Shown one piece after another: positions 53,538 to 62,244 of a DNA stretch of 64,000 nt. The notes under the pieces are model-generated. The model saw only the letters and a list, made by a program, of their open reading frames with translations, was not told where the DNA came from and did no database searches. How positions within the stretch are numbered: position 1 is the stretch's first letter; the number at the start of each line of letters is the position of its first letter. A program made the translations under genes and the position numbers. The DNA is from Halobacillus litoralis (lineage in GTDB: Bacteria > Bacillota > Bacilli > Bacillales > Halobacillaceae), in NCBI RefSeq assembly GCF_020524085.2, contig NZ_CP129016.1, forward strand, positions 3,280,001-3,344,000, given 5' to 3'.

Positions 53538-54242
53538 TCATGATAAATATTCAGCTAAATGTTCTTCCACACTCTGCAAGTGATGGACCATCGCCTCTTG
53601 GGCCAACGCTTCATCCTGAGCTTTGACGGCATCGAAAATTTGTTTATGCTGCTCAAGCAAGCGGCTCGTTCCTTCAGGCGTATGCAAAAGTTTGCGGGTT
53701 TCCCTCATGGCCTGCACCATAATTTCAGAAACGCTGTTCATCAGATTGATCAAAATCTGATTCTGCGTTGCCTGAACAAGTGCGATATGGAATTCGAGGT
53801 CCGCCTTTTCACCGAGCTCGCCATTTCCTTTCGCTTTTTCCATATCCGCCAGGGCCTGCTCCATCGCTCTGAGGTCATCCTCATGCCTCGTCCTGGATGC
53901 TGTCCCAGCTGCGCCAACCTCCAGGATATGCCTTACTTCCATCAAATCTTTCATATCCTCTTTTTTCATCAAAAAGGCGACGGATACGGGTAAAGAAAAC
54001 CGGGAAGGATCGAAGGCCTTCACATACGTCCCTTCTCCCTGGCGCATTTCAAGAATACCCATGGCTCTCAGTGCGCTTAAAGCCTCACGGATCGCCGACC
54101 TTCCCACACTGAAACTGCCGGCCAGACTCTCGACACTGTCCAGTTTGTCTCCTGGCTTCAATTCCCCTTTTTTCAATGAATCCAAAAGAGAATCGGCGAC
54201 TTGTTCGTATATTTTTTTCGTTCGGATCGGTTTATAATTCAT
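53538..54242 (-). CDS. lutR: FadR-family lactate-responsive regulator LutR
   Basis: 234 residues: GntR winged helix (KIYEQVADSLLDSLKKGEL, SVGRSAIREALSALRAMGIL, RQGEGTYVK) and an FCD C-terminal domain with RHILEVGAAGTASRTRHEDD and likely metal ligands (Asp/His: DLEFHIALV, EQHKQIFDAV). In B. subtilis LutR represses lutABC and lutP; here it lies between lctP and lutABC, with matching palindromes in front of both. Confidence 0.93.
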   Translation of the reverse strand: MNYKPIRTKKIYEQVADSLLDSLKKGELKPGDKLDSVESLAGSFSVGRSAIREALSALRAMGILEMRQGEGTYVKAFDPSRFSLPVSVAFLMKKEDMKDLMEVRHILEVGAAGTASRTRHEDDLRAMEQALADMEKAKGNGELGEKADLEFHIALVQATQNQILINLMNSVSEIMVQAMRETRKLLHTPEGTSRLLEQHKQIFDAVKAQDEALAQEAMVHHLQSVEEHLAEYLS

Positions 54243-54320
54243 GCTGTTTCCTCCAAAGTTTCGCTTGCCTCTTGCTTCTATTCTAATCGAAAACCATACC
54301 CTTTAAAAGAGAAAGCGGTT

Positions 54321-55904
54321 TTAAGTAAAGAAGAGATAAATGAGAGCAGCCGTTCCAACAAGCAGTCCATACAGCAAAGCAGGGCCAATCGTTTTTCTTA
54401 TGATATCCCCTTCTTTGCCTGCGAGTCCTACGACCGCACCAGCGGCTACAACATTATGCACACAAATCATATTGCCTGCCGCTGAACCAAGGACCTGCAA
54501 GGACAACACCGTATCTTTGGCTAGGGCTGTTTCCTCGGCAATGCTGTACTGAACGGGTGAAAACGTCAGAGTGGATACCGTAGCACTTCCGGTAATGAAC
54601 GCTCCGAGCTGCCCAAGAAATGGCGCCACCATGACCCACATGGAACCGAATCCCCCGGCAAGAGTCTGGGCAATGTACTGAGGCATGCTCACAAGGTCCT
54701 GCGCGTTCATCCCTGAATTCGTAAACACTTGGACAAGAGCGAGTGTCGCAACTAAAGCTAAAGCCGCATCCTTCATGGAAAGAACAGATTCTTTCGCCGC
54801 CTTTGTAAAGCGGTCAAAGGATTTCCTTTGCACAACGACCGCCATAAGGGCAGCAAAGACGAGTACAGATCCTGGAGAATAAAGCACTTGCCAGGAGGAT
54901 GTAATGCCTTCTACACCTAAAATATCCGCCCAGGAAAGATCAACCCAGGTCAAAGCGAATGTTTTGACCGCTGGAACGATCCTTGTCACAAGCAGGAGCA
55001 GGACAATGATCACATAAGGTGCCCAGGCCGCCCACAAGCTCATAGAGACAGGTTCATCGGCTCCTTTTTCCTCTTGAAGGGCTTCCTGCCATGGTTCATC
55101 AGGAAGCAGAAAACCTTTCTTGGCCGTCAAGGTGGCGACGAGCAGGCCGGTCAAAGAAGCTAAAATGGCAACGAACTCATGACCGAACAAACTGGCATAA
55201 AGATAAGCGGACAACGTATAGGTGAAACCGATTAAGAGGGTCCAGGGAATCATTTGCGTCATATCCTTGAGCTTACGCTGTCTGCCAAAAAAGACGGTTA
55301 GGATGACCACAAGAATAAGAGGAATGAAGCTTCCTGCAAACAGATCAAAAAAAGCGATATGGACTCCGATATCTTTGTAAAAAGAAAGATCCGCCCCCGG
55401 AATATTACTCAACCCGACTTGAATCGGTGTTCCGACAGCTCCATAAGAGACCGCTGAACTATCCGCTATAAGCGCAATGGCTGCGGCAGCCAGCGGGGAA
55501 AATCCTAAAGCCACCATCAACGGCCCTGTTACAGCAGCCGGTGTCCCAAACCCTGCGGCCCCTTCGATCAAGGCACCGAACAAGAAGGCCACGATGACAA
55601 TCTGGACTCTCATGTCTTTGGAAATGCTCCGGAATCCCTGATTGATCCGGTCCACAGCTCCGGTCCTTCGCAGCGTGTTCAAAAGGACAATCGCACCGAA
55701 TAAGATGAACAGGATGGTCAACGTCTTATGTGCCCCCTCAAGGATAGAGGCAGCGATCACCCTTCCCCCCACACCCCAGACAAGGTATGCAAGGCCGATC
55801 ACAATCAACGCGCTATACAACATCCCTTTTTTTGCCGGCATCCGTAAAAGGACCAAAAAGATAAAAGGAGCGAGTATCGCACTTAATGCCACGAATAAAA
55901 TCAT
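54321..55904 (-). CDS. lctP: L-lactate permease, LctP/LutP family
   Basis: 527 residues with about 13 membrane helices. Family blocks: [60 protein letters not shown], and [20 protein letters not shown]. Brings lactate in with a cation. It is transcribed towards lutR with a gap of about 80 bases. GGGAGG precedes the ATG. A cre site and a LutR-like operator lie upstream. Confidence 0.96.
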   Translation of the reverse strand: MILFVALSAILAPFIFLVLLRMPAKKGMLYSALIVIGLAYLVWGVGGRVIAASILEGAHKTLTILFILFGAIVLLNTLRRTGAVDRINQGFRSISKDMRVQIVIVAFLFGALIEGAAGFGTPAAVTGPLMVALGFSPLAAAAIALIADSSAVSYGAVGTPIQVGLSNIPGADLSFYKDIGVHIAFFDLFAGSFIPLILVVILTVFFGRQRKLKDMTQMIPWTLLIGFTYTLSAYLYASLFGHEFVAILASLTGLLVATLTAKKGFLLPDEPWQEALQEEKGADEPVSMSLWAAWAPYVIIVLLLLVTRIVPAVKTFALTWVDLSWADILGVEGITSSWQVLYSPGSVLVFAALMAVVVQRKSFDRFTKAAKESVLSMKDAALALVATLALVQVFTNSGMNAQDLVSMPQYIAQTLAGGFGSMWVMVAPFLGQLGAFITGSATVSTLTFSPVQYSIAEETALAKDTVLSLQVLGSAAGNMICVHNVVAAGAVVGLAGKEGDIIRKTIGPALLYGLLVGTAALIYLFFT

Positions 55905-55929
55905 ATAAATCCTCCCCCATCACACTTAA

Positions 55930-55943
55930 TGTCAACGCTTTCA
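55930..55943. promoter_or_regulatory. CcpA cre site upstream of lctP
   Basis: TGTCAACGCTTTCA fits the cre consensus TGWNANCGNTNWCA at every fixed position, 26 bases before the lctP ATG. Suggests repression by glucose through CcpA. Confidence 0.7.
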
Positions 55944-55960
55944 AAACTTGGATAAAAGTA

Positions 55961-55977
55961 AGGTCATCAGATGACCT
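55961..55977. promoter_or_regulatory. LutR-like operator upstream of lctP
   Basis: AGGTCATCAGATGACCT is a perfect 17-base palindrome sharing GTCATCAGATGAC with the site before lutA. Confidence 0.75.
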
Positions 55978-56156
55978 GCTTTAATTATATTTTATACCGG
56001 GAAGGTCGTTTTTGCAATCGCTTTTATAGATTTCATCGAGAAAGACCAAGAGCATTTAAAGCCCTAGTCTAATCCTTTTTAGAGAAAGGTGACTCCATCC
56101 GGTTTCCTTCTGAAAGAATCGGCGTTTCTTCTTCCCCTTCATAAGAATGTATAATC

Positions 56157-56185
56157 AAAAAGCCGCACATCTTATGTACGGCTTA
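56157..56185 (-). terminator. Terminator of the DUF1028 gene
   Basis: AGCCGTACA / TGTGCGGCT with G-U pair and a short loop, then TTTTTG on the minus strand. Confidence 0.8.
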
Positions 56186-56191
56186 TCACAA

Positions 56192-57052
56192 TTATTGATT
56201 TTTCATGTACTCCAGGACTTTCAAGTCGATTTTTCCACGCTCCTGCTCACGGCTTTCGAAATTTTCCGTGTGCAAGTATGTCGTAAATGTATGGTAAAAC
56301 TCATCAGGAGTTACGTTCTCTGCAGTGAGGTAACCGAGACGACGGAGGTGATGCTCGACCTCCTTCTTTATATTCCCTTCCACTTCCACCACTTCCTCAG
56401 GCTTTGACGCCCCAAAATAGAGTTGATGAAGCTTATAGATACGGTCAAGCTCTTCAATCGGTTCCGGATGATCATCCACACGGAGATCAACAGCGACGTC
56501 ACTGAGCTCCCCATATCCTGCTTTATCTTTAACGACGAGGATGGCTGCCGATTGCTTCCCACGACTGTCTCCCCCCGCACGCTGAGCCGCTTTGATTGCA
56601 GTCATCAAACGGTCCGCAAGAGAACCTTCCGCCTGTTCAAAAGCTTCGCCCATATCGGTGACGGTCGCTTCATTCACAAGGATGTTCCCTTGAGCCACAT
56701 AATGTTTGCCGACTTTGCCGCCAGCCCACTCGTAGCACTCTTTCCCTGTAAATGTAGCCCCGTTTCCTTTCGCGTCGACGATTCCGACTTGGCGGTCTTC
56801 CTTTTGAGGATCGTCGGAAGTTAACCGATCGATCACTTCTTCAGCTGAAAGCCCTAGTTCAAGCAGCTTCAGTCCATCCGGTCCGTACTGCGGGTTGCCA
56901 AAGGCCTGCGTAGCGACAGCCCCTACACCTGCTTTTGCCCATGGGACAATCGACCCCACACCTAAAAACTTCGACTGCACAGCAACGCCCCACTCCCCTG
57001 TTTCAGGATCGTGTGCACAAATAGAAAACGTAGCGATAATCTTTGCATTCAT
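56192..57052 (-). CDS. DUF1028 family protein (Ntn-hydrolase-like)
   Basis: 286 residues. N-terminal domain ATFSICAHDPETGEWGVAVQ, SIVPWAKAGVGAVATQAFGN, and a middle AEGSLADRLMTAIKAAQRAGG followed by DSRGKQSAAILVV, all typical of DUF1028; the C-terminal 70 residues form a putative peptidoglycan-binding-type helical domain. The Ntn fold suggests a hydrolase; substrate unknown. ATG 57052 has GGAGGG upstream; the frame stays open 35 codons above. Confidence 0.9.
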   Translation of the reverse strand: MNAKIIATFSICAHDPETGEWGVAVQSKFLGVGSIVPWAKAGVGAVATQAFGNPQYGPDGLKLLELGLSAEEVIDRLTSDDPQKEDRQVGIVDAKGNGATFTGKECYEWAGGKVGKHYVAQGNILVNEATVTDMGEAFEQAEGSLADRLMTAIKAAQRAGGDSRGKQSAAILVVKDKAGYGELSDVAVDLRVDDHPEPIEELDRIYKLHQLYFGASKPEEVVEVEGNIKKEVEHHLRRLGYLTAENVTPDEFYHTFTTYLHTENFESREQERGKIDLKVLEYMKNQ

Positions 57053-57249
57053 TTTGTTCCCTCCAATCTTGTATGTAATTCGAGATGGTTGGACAAATTC
57101 CTGCAACTTTCCGGCTTGCGTTTGACCAATCAGAAGCTTCATAGATCTCTCTCTCAAGTTTAGTTGTTCTATGAATTTTTAATGGATAGATTTACTTTTT
57201 GCTGAAGCAACCTCTGCCCATTCACACGTTTCATCCACATCTAACCGGG

Positions 57250-57414
57250 TACATTTCATACCGTAGCAGCTATAATACCGACCGCATCGCCAAAAACGTC
57301 AACGCCAATACGATTGGCCTTTCTAAACAGTAAGCAGAAGAATACGAAGAAGACTTGGATGAAGGGAAAGTTCTTTTGATTGTAAGGAACCCGTCCAAAG
57401 CAGAAACCTTATGA
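57250..57414 (+). pseudogene. Remnant of a general stress protein 17M-like gene (YflT-like)
   Basis: The plus-strand frame reads SYNTDRIAKNVNANTIGLSK then Q, an in-frame TAA, and AEEYEEDLDEGKVLLIV to a stop at 57412. Proteins of the GSP17M family end in a similar TERIA..-KEKYEEDL..GKVLLIVD pattern. An internal stop and the missing N-terminal part mark it as a fossil. A terminator follows it. Confidence 0.65.
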
Positions 57415-57419
57415 TAAAA

Positions 57420-57453
57420 AGAAGGAGCGCACGGTATGTGCGCTCCCTTTTTA
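57420..57453. terminator. Terminator between the GSP17M remnant and the PLD gene
   Basis: GGAGCGCAC / GTGCGCTCC with a 5-base loop and T on the plus side; on the minus strand TTCTTTTTATC follows. It sits at the stop of the phospholipase-D gene. Confidence 0.85.
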
Positions 57454-58902
57454 TTAGTATGTGGTAAACCATGTCCACTTCTGCAAGTAGTAGGTGGCAT
57501 AACGGATGAATGTTAAATTGTCCTGGTATTCTTTATAATCTGCCGTATAATGTCCCTCTTCGTTGCTCCATATTCGGGTGAAGTAATCATTGACATCATG
57601 GAACACTTGCTCTTCCCCATTCCCTTTGATGACAACATCGGCTTCCAGGTTTAAGTTGGAAAGGTTACGACGCGTATAGTTCGCCGACCCGGCGATGATG
57701 ACATCTTCCTCAGGATGGTCGATATACAGCATCTTCGTATGGTACTGCTCAATATTGACATCATACCACCGCAAATGAATATTTTCGTTACCTAAATTCT
57801 GTAACTCGGCAGCCACAGGTAAATTGGGAATGCCGGTTTTTTCATGACCAAACGCCTTTTTGTTTGGATCCATCACAATGTTCACCGTAGCTCCACGGTT
57901 GGCTGCTTCATCGATGGAATTCATGATTTTTTTATCGGCTAAGTAATACATACCAAGCCAGACGGTGTCCCCCTTACCAGCTTTGGAGAATTCTTCAAGA
58001 ATCGATCTGTAGATCTTTCCTTCTGTGACAAACTGTGTAGTGATCGGCCCTTCCTGCTCCTCCCAATCACGATTTTCATAATCAGGAAAATCAGCCTCAC
58101 CTGAATAGTTAACCACCGCTTCTTCAGCTTCTAAAATATCTTTGATGATCGGCCCCGTCATCTTGAAGGCGACGTTTTCATGATAACCACTGGCATCGTG
58201 GGGATTCGCTGTCGAGACAATCGCATTTTTCTCTGTGACGAGAATTTTCCTATGATTCGCTTTGATGTTCAACAATTTCATATAGGACCTGAGCGTTACA
58301 TCTGGAGCTTCTTTGGCCATAGGGTTACTGATCCATCCGTTGTCTCCAGTACCCATCCATGAAAACAAAAGCCGCCAAACGCTCGAGTATAAAGGATTCG
58401 AATCTCTCAACTTATTCAAATTGGTCAAAACTACATCGACCCCGCCATCCTCGAGGCGTTTGATTGTCTCCGACTCATACGATCCATAAACCGTATTGAT
58501 CCGGTCCGTTATGAAAACGACCTTCAAATCAGGAACTTCCTCTTTTCTTTTTAGAATGGCGTCCACTAAATTTTCGGATATCTTCGGGAACTCGTTTTTT
58601 CCGTTCGTGTAGCCATTGAATAAAAACATATCCGCTACAATAAAGTCCTCAGCTTCCGAGATCGTCTGGTTGATCTCTTCAAAAACCTGTAGGTCATGTA
58701 CTGTCTTGCCTGCTTCATTTTCGTATGTTAAATCACGGAAAAACTCGATGTTTTCCATCTGGTGCGTTTCTCCTTCATAAGAAATCCCCTCAGGCAGAGC
58801 TTTCCATGAAGTATGATAAGCAATCATGACACTTAAAATAGCGATAATGATGACGATGATCCAAAACCACTTGCTTTTTCCAATCCGTTTTAAACGGTTC
58901 AT
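57454..58902 (-). CDS. Phospholipase D family protein (cardiolipin-synthase-like)
   Basis: 482 residues. N-terminal membrane anchor (WFWIIVIIIAILSVMIAYH), then two HKD-type catalytic motifs: NHRKILVTEKNAIVSTANPH (first) and YHTKMLYIDHPEEDVIIAGS with SANYTRRN (second). This is the PLD/cardiolipin synthase fold; such an anchored form may act on membrane lipids, but standard cls enzymes have two N-terminal helices and this has one, so the reaction is not certain. Confidence 0.85.
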   Translation of the reverse strand: MNRLKRIGKSKWFWIIVIIIAILSVMIAYHTSWKALPEGISYEGETHQMENIEFFRDLTYENEAGKTVHDLQVFEEINQTISEAEDFIVADMFLFNGYTNGKNEFPKISENLVDAILKRKEEVPDLKVVFITDRINTVYGSYESETIKRLEDGGVDVVLTNLNKLRDSNPLYSSVWRLLFSWMGTGDNGWISNPMAKEAPDVTLRSYMKLLNIKANHRKILVTEKNAIVSTANPHDASGYHENVAFKMTGPIIKDILEAEEAVVNYSGEADFPDYENRDWEEQEGPITTQFVTEGKIYRSILEEFSKAGKGDTVWLGMYYLADKKIMNSIDEAANRGATVNIVMDPNKKAFGHEKTGIPNLPVAAELQNLGNENIHLRWYDVNIEQYHTKMLYIDHPEEDVIIAGSANYTRRNLSNLNLEADVVIKGNGEEQVFHDVNDYFTRIWSNEEGHYTADYKEYQDNLTFIRYATYYLQKWTWFTTY

Positions 58903-59005
58903 TATGTAGCCTCCTCAACTTGAGTGCTTATTTTATTTTCACTATAATGGCCCGTTTCAAACCTTGATCGGAGAAAAAAATAAATTCGTGCAGTGTATTG
59001 AGATT

Positions 59006-59200
59006 CTTGAAGACTCAGTTTCGAGATGTTTGAAGGTGGATAGGCCCTCCGGGAAACAGTTCGCTTTCCATGGGGCGGGCGGTGAGCCTCCTCAGGCTAC
59101 GCCTTCCGGGGTCTCACCTGTCCCGCACACCCCATAGGAGTCTCACCGTTTCCCTCCGCCCCTTTACCTAATGAGTGTCTCGAAACCACTTCTCGAATAA
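59006..59200. repeat. Dispersed palindromic repeat, copy E (reverse orientation)
   Basis: Left end GAAGACTCAGTTTCGAGATG, centre CGGTGAGCCTCCTCAGGCTA and CGCCTTCCGGGGTCTCACCT, right end GTGTCTCGAAACC. It matches copies A, B and D in the opposite orientation. Confidence 0.9.
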
Positions 59201-59324
59201 GCAGTCATTCCGTTTGGTGAGGGTATGAATATACCCCCCCTGCCTAAGTGTTTGAATTCTGAGAGCTTGATACCGAGCTCTTTATGCTTCCAACAGTGGG
59301 ATAGTGGAAAAAATCCAACTTGGT

Positions 59325-59535
59325 AAAGGGGTTCGTTTCTCACTTACATCGAATGGGGTGGTTGGGAAGCTGCGAGACTCCCGTGGGAGAAAGGAGATCG
59401 GCGAGATCCCGCAGGGCGTTAGCCCGAGGAAGCTCGCCACTCCCCCACAGGAAAGCGAGTTGCTTCCCAACCACCCCCGAATTCCTATACGGCAAACGAG
59501 CCCCGGTTATCTCGAAGCTGAGTCTTCCACAATCG
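59325..59535. repeat. Dispersed palindromic repeat, copy F (divergent)
   Basis: GGGGTGGTTGGGAAGC (59355-59370) and GCTTCCCAACCACCCC (59462-59477) form a 16-bp perfect stem around GCGAGACTCCCGTGGG, GCAGGGCGTTAGCCCGAGGA and CCACAGGAAAGCGAG. The end TCTCGAAGCTGAGTCTTC matches the family. The primary sequence differs more than other copies but the folding is stronger. Confidence 0.75.
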
Positions 59536-59555
59536 GTAGAGTTTATGAATTTTAA

Positions 59556-59603
59556 TTAAAAAACCCCCTCTCGATGTCGGAGCATTGAGAGGGGGGTTTT
59601 TTG
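59556..59603 (-). terminator. Terminator of thiT
   Basis: AAAAAACCCCCCTCTC / GAGAGGGGGTTTTTT on the minus strand with a loop of about 18 bases, directly after the stop. Confidence 0.9.
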
Positions 59604-60170
59604 TTAATGGCTTAATAGTTTTGGTCGTTTTACGAATAGGAGACTGACGACGATACTGCTTAAGATGAACGCGGGCAGCATGTATCCACCATTATAGACG
59701 AGGGAATACAACCAGACCGGCTGACCTTCCGGGGCGAACTCGCCGTAAAAAACGATGCCTGCAAAAAAGTGTCCAAAAAAGCGCAGCACACTTCCGATCA
59801 GGCAGCCGACAATGATCCATCCGACCAATCGACGGGACTCTTTCGCTTTGATCGCATTCCATAGCGGCTTCGCCACTAAACCAGCCCCTCCAATTACAGC
59901 AAAGGCAACGACATAGTCCAGAAACGCCTGGAGAGGGGTCATAATATAGGCGCCAGTCATGATTTGATAGATTCCTAGTAGCAGGCCGGTGGTGACGCCC
60001 CCTTTCAAGCCCCAGCGAAAGGCCATGATAAACACAGGGACCATCGAAAACGAAACTGATCCTCCCTGCGCCCACAGTTTAAAAGATAAAAACGGGATGA
60101 TATCCAACAATAATGCGAGTGCTGAAAAGATCGCAACATCTACGAGAAATAAAACGCGACGATTTCTCAT
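59604..60170 (-). CDS. thiT: Thiamine ECF transporter S component ThiT
   Basis: 188 residues with six membrane helices. Thiamine-binding features of ThiT: LLLDIIPFLSFKLWAQGGSV followed by SFSMVPVF near the start, and the end region GHFFAGIVFYGEFAPEGQPV with YSLVYNGGYMLPAFILS. Works with a shared EcfAAT energy module encoded elsewhere. ATG 60170 has AGGAGG 9 bases upstream. A TPP riboswitch controls it. Confidence 0.95.
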   Translation of the reverse strand: MRNRRVLFLVDVAIFSALALLLDIIPFLSFKLWAQGGSVSFSMVPVFIMAFRWGLKGGVTTGLLLGIYQIMTGAYIMTPLQAFLDYVVAFAVIGGAGLVAKPLWNAIKAKESRRLVGWIIVGCLIGSVLRFFGHFFAGIVFYGEFAPEGQPVWLYSLVYNGGYMLPAFILSSIVVSLLFVKRPKLLSH

Positions 60171-60197
60171 TTCAACATTCCTCCTAAAAAAAGACAC

Positions 60198-60256
60198 AAA
60201 AAAAGCAACGCCAAATAGGGAAGCTTCCTGATGGAGGAGTCCCAATTTTGCATTGC
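60198..60256 (-). terminator. Riboswitch-controlled terminator before thiT
   Basis: GCAATGCAAAATTGGGA pairs with TCCCTATTTGGCGTTGC (15 of 17 pairs) and is followed by seven T on the minus strand. It lies between the TPP aptamer and the thiT ribosome site. Confidence 0.8.
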
Positions 60257-60271
60257 ACCATCAAAAAAGCC

Positions 60272-60352
60272 GCCATCCCTACGCCAGTGCTAACTGACAG
60301 GTTCGAAGGGTCAGAACGAAATGTTCACTCTCAGCCGGAGGCTCCCCTTGAA
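60272..60352 (-). promoter_or_regulatory. TPP (THI-box) riboswitch aptamer
   Basis: Minus-strand CAAGGGGAGCC, GGCTGAGAGTGAAC, GACCCTTCGAACCTGTCAG, TTAGCACTGGCGTAGGGA. These match the conserved TPP aptamer parts GGGG..GCTGAGA..ACCCTT-GAACCTG..CTGGCGTAGGGA. Expected to switch off thiT when thiamine pyrophosphate is abundant. Confidence 0.96.
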
Positions 60353-60439
60353 GGCTTTATACCGTTTACTTTTCTTGATTTGTCTCTATTATAATAAACT
60401 TTTTACTAGATTACAAAACCTTTTCTATTTCCCGGGCAA

Positions 60440-61180
60440 TCATTTCGTGTTCGTGTACATTTGGAAAAATTCCAGCGTGCGCTCGATGATCATATCCTTA
60501 TCATAATCAAGTGTGGCCACATGGTAACTGTTTTCCAGATGGATGATCTCTTTATGTTCAGAAAACACCGATTCGAATATGACTTCTGAATTGTGAGGTG
60601 GAACGACGTGATCCTCATCCGATACGAAAATCATGATCGGGCAGTGGATTTCGTCAAGCCTGTCCTTCACTTTACCCATCAACGTGACGAGCTCCCCGAT
60701 CGATTTCACCGGCGTGCGGTCATACGCCAGTTCAACGGTTTCCGGATCCTTGATATCGGAACCGATCGCATCTATAAATCGTTCGTCCATTCCCTGACTA
60801 TTTTCAAGTGCTGGTATATCGATAGCTGCATTGATCGGAATGACGCCTTCAATATCCCGGTGTTCACTCGCCATATACAACGCAAGGGTTCCCCCCATCG
60901 ATAACCCGACGACAAATATTTTCGAACACCTTTCTTTCAACCAGGTGTAAGCTTCTTCTACGGATTGCACCCAGTCCATATGAGAGGTCGATTCCATGTC
61001 CTCTGGGGTCGTTCCGTGCCCTTTCAACCGCGGACAGCAGACGGTATAACCTGACCTTGCATACGCTTCGACTAATGGCTTCATGCTCTGTGTTGTCCCG
61101 GTAAACCCGTGAGAGACGAGAATGCCGACTTCATTACCCTCGAAGCGCATCTCCTCCGCTCCATGTATCACTTTTTCCAT
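60440..61180 (-). CDS. Carboxylesterase (alpha/beta hydrolase, Est30-like)
   Basis: 246 residues. Ser nucleophile in VVGLSMGGTLAL, Asp in VSDEDHVVPP, His in NSYHVATLD, and the oxyanion-side HGFTGTTQSMKPL. Matches the Est30-type carboxylesterases of Geobacillus and Bacillus that act on short acyl esters. Its start overlaps the end of the short-chain dehydrogenase gene by 47 bases, suggesting cotranscription. AAAGGAG is upstream of the ATG. Confidence 0.92.
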   Translation of the reverse strand: MEKVIHGAEEMRFEGNEVGILVSHGFTGTTQSMKPLVEAYARSGYTVCCPRLKGHGTTPEDMESTSHMDWVQSVEEAYTWLKERCSKIFVVGLSMGGTLALYMASEHRDIEGVIPINAAIDIPALENSQGMDERFIDAIGSDIKDPETVELAYDRTPVKSIGELVTLMGKVKDRLDEIHCPIMIFVSDEDHVVPPHNSEVIFESVFSEHKEIIHLENSYHVATLDYDKDMIIERTLEFFQMYTNTK

Positions 61181-62037
61181 TCAACCCCACTCCTTTGGCT
61201 TTCTCTTTTCCTAGAATTTTTTGTAACACCGTTTTTTCCAGCCACTTCCACGGCAGTAAACGTTTGAACCACACATTCGCCCGCACTCCGGCACCGATGG
61301 GATAGCGGAGTTTCACGAGCGTTTCTTTTTCCATCAGTCCGGTCATCAGATCAGAAACGTCCTGAGGGTTGCCGTGTGATTCACTGTTCAAAGCATTCCA
61401 CAACCCTTTTATGTAATCGGCGTAAGGAGATTCAGGGTCCTGGACTTCTTCCGGCATTTCAAGTCCTGTCGACCAAATATTTGTCTGATAAGAGCCTGGC
61501 TCGATCAGCGCGACATCAATCCCGAACGGTTTCACTTCGAAACGGAGACTTTCCGATAATCCCTCCAATGCGTGTTTGGATGAAACATAAGCTGATAAGC
61601 CCTGGAAAACCGATCAATCCGCTCACACTGCTGACATTTAAAATCTTCCCACTTCCCTGGGCACGCATCAGTGGCAGAACCGCTTTCGTAACGGCAATCA
61701 CTCCAAAGACATTCGTATCAAACTGCTTACGGTATGTTTCAAGCGGCACCTGTTCAAGAAATCCACCGACCGCATAGCCCGCGTTATTCACGAGGACATC
61801 CAGGCGTTCCAGCGTATTCACTTTCTTTGAAAAACGCGCGATGGACTTTTCATCTGTCACATCCAAAGGCCACACTTCGATGCGGTTGCGTACTTCCTCA
61901 TCAAGTGTTTGGTAGGCGGCTGCCTTTTGTACATTTCTCATCGTGGCGATGACACGAAATCCTTTTTCGGCACATTTCACTGCTGTATGGAAACCGAATC
62001 CACTGGATGCGCCTGTAATGAGTACGGTTTGTTTCAT
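61134..62037 (-). pseudogene. Short-chain dehydrogenase/reductase, split by a frameshift
   Basis: Two frames join into one SDR of about 300 residues. The first (from 62037) has LITGASSGFGFHTA, VNNAGYAVGGFLE and NVSSVSGLIGFPGL. The catalytic Tyr-Lys then falls in the second frame: SAYVSSKHALEGLSE, and it runs to 61134. One extra base in the string CTTATCAGC (minus, near 61594-61605) breaks the frame. Good start: GGGGGAG before the ATG. Without the base it would be intact, so this may be recent decay or a sequence error. Confidence 0.85.
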
Positions 62038-62244
62038 AATCTGACTCCCCCTTGTGCTAATCGTTACCCCATATCATTCGCTGTCACACCCTTATTCTCC
62101 TCTTTCCCGGAAACCTAAACAGCTCCGTACAGGCAGATCACGGTATTATTCCGATACATAATGTATGGTTTTAGGCATATTAATGATAGAATGGTAAAGG
62201 TTATCGACCGAATAAATTTGAATAGAAAGGAAGTTTCATATTTT

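Noticed and set aside
56086..56160. Short minus-strand frame (EGEEETPILSEGNRMESPFS) behind lctP
   Set aside because: No start codon with a ribosome site; it lies just ahead of the DUF1028 terminator and may be chance.
59304..59559. Two plus-strand frames of about 80 codons over repeat copy F
   Set aside because: They exist only because the repeat is GC-rich; no ribosome site, no conservation in other copies.
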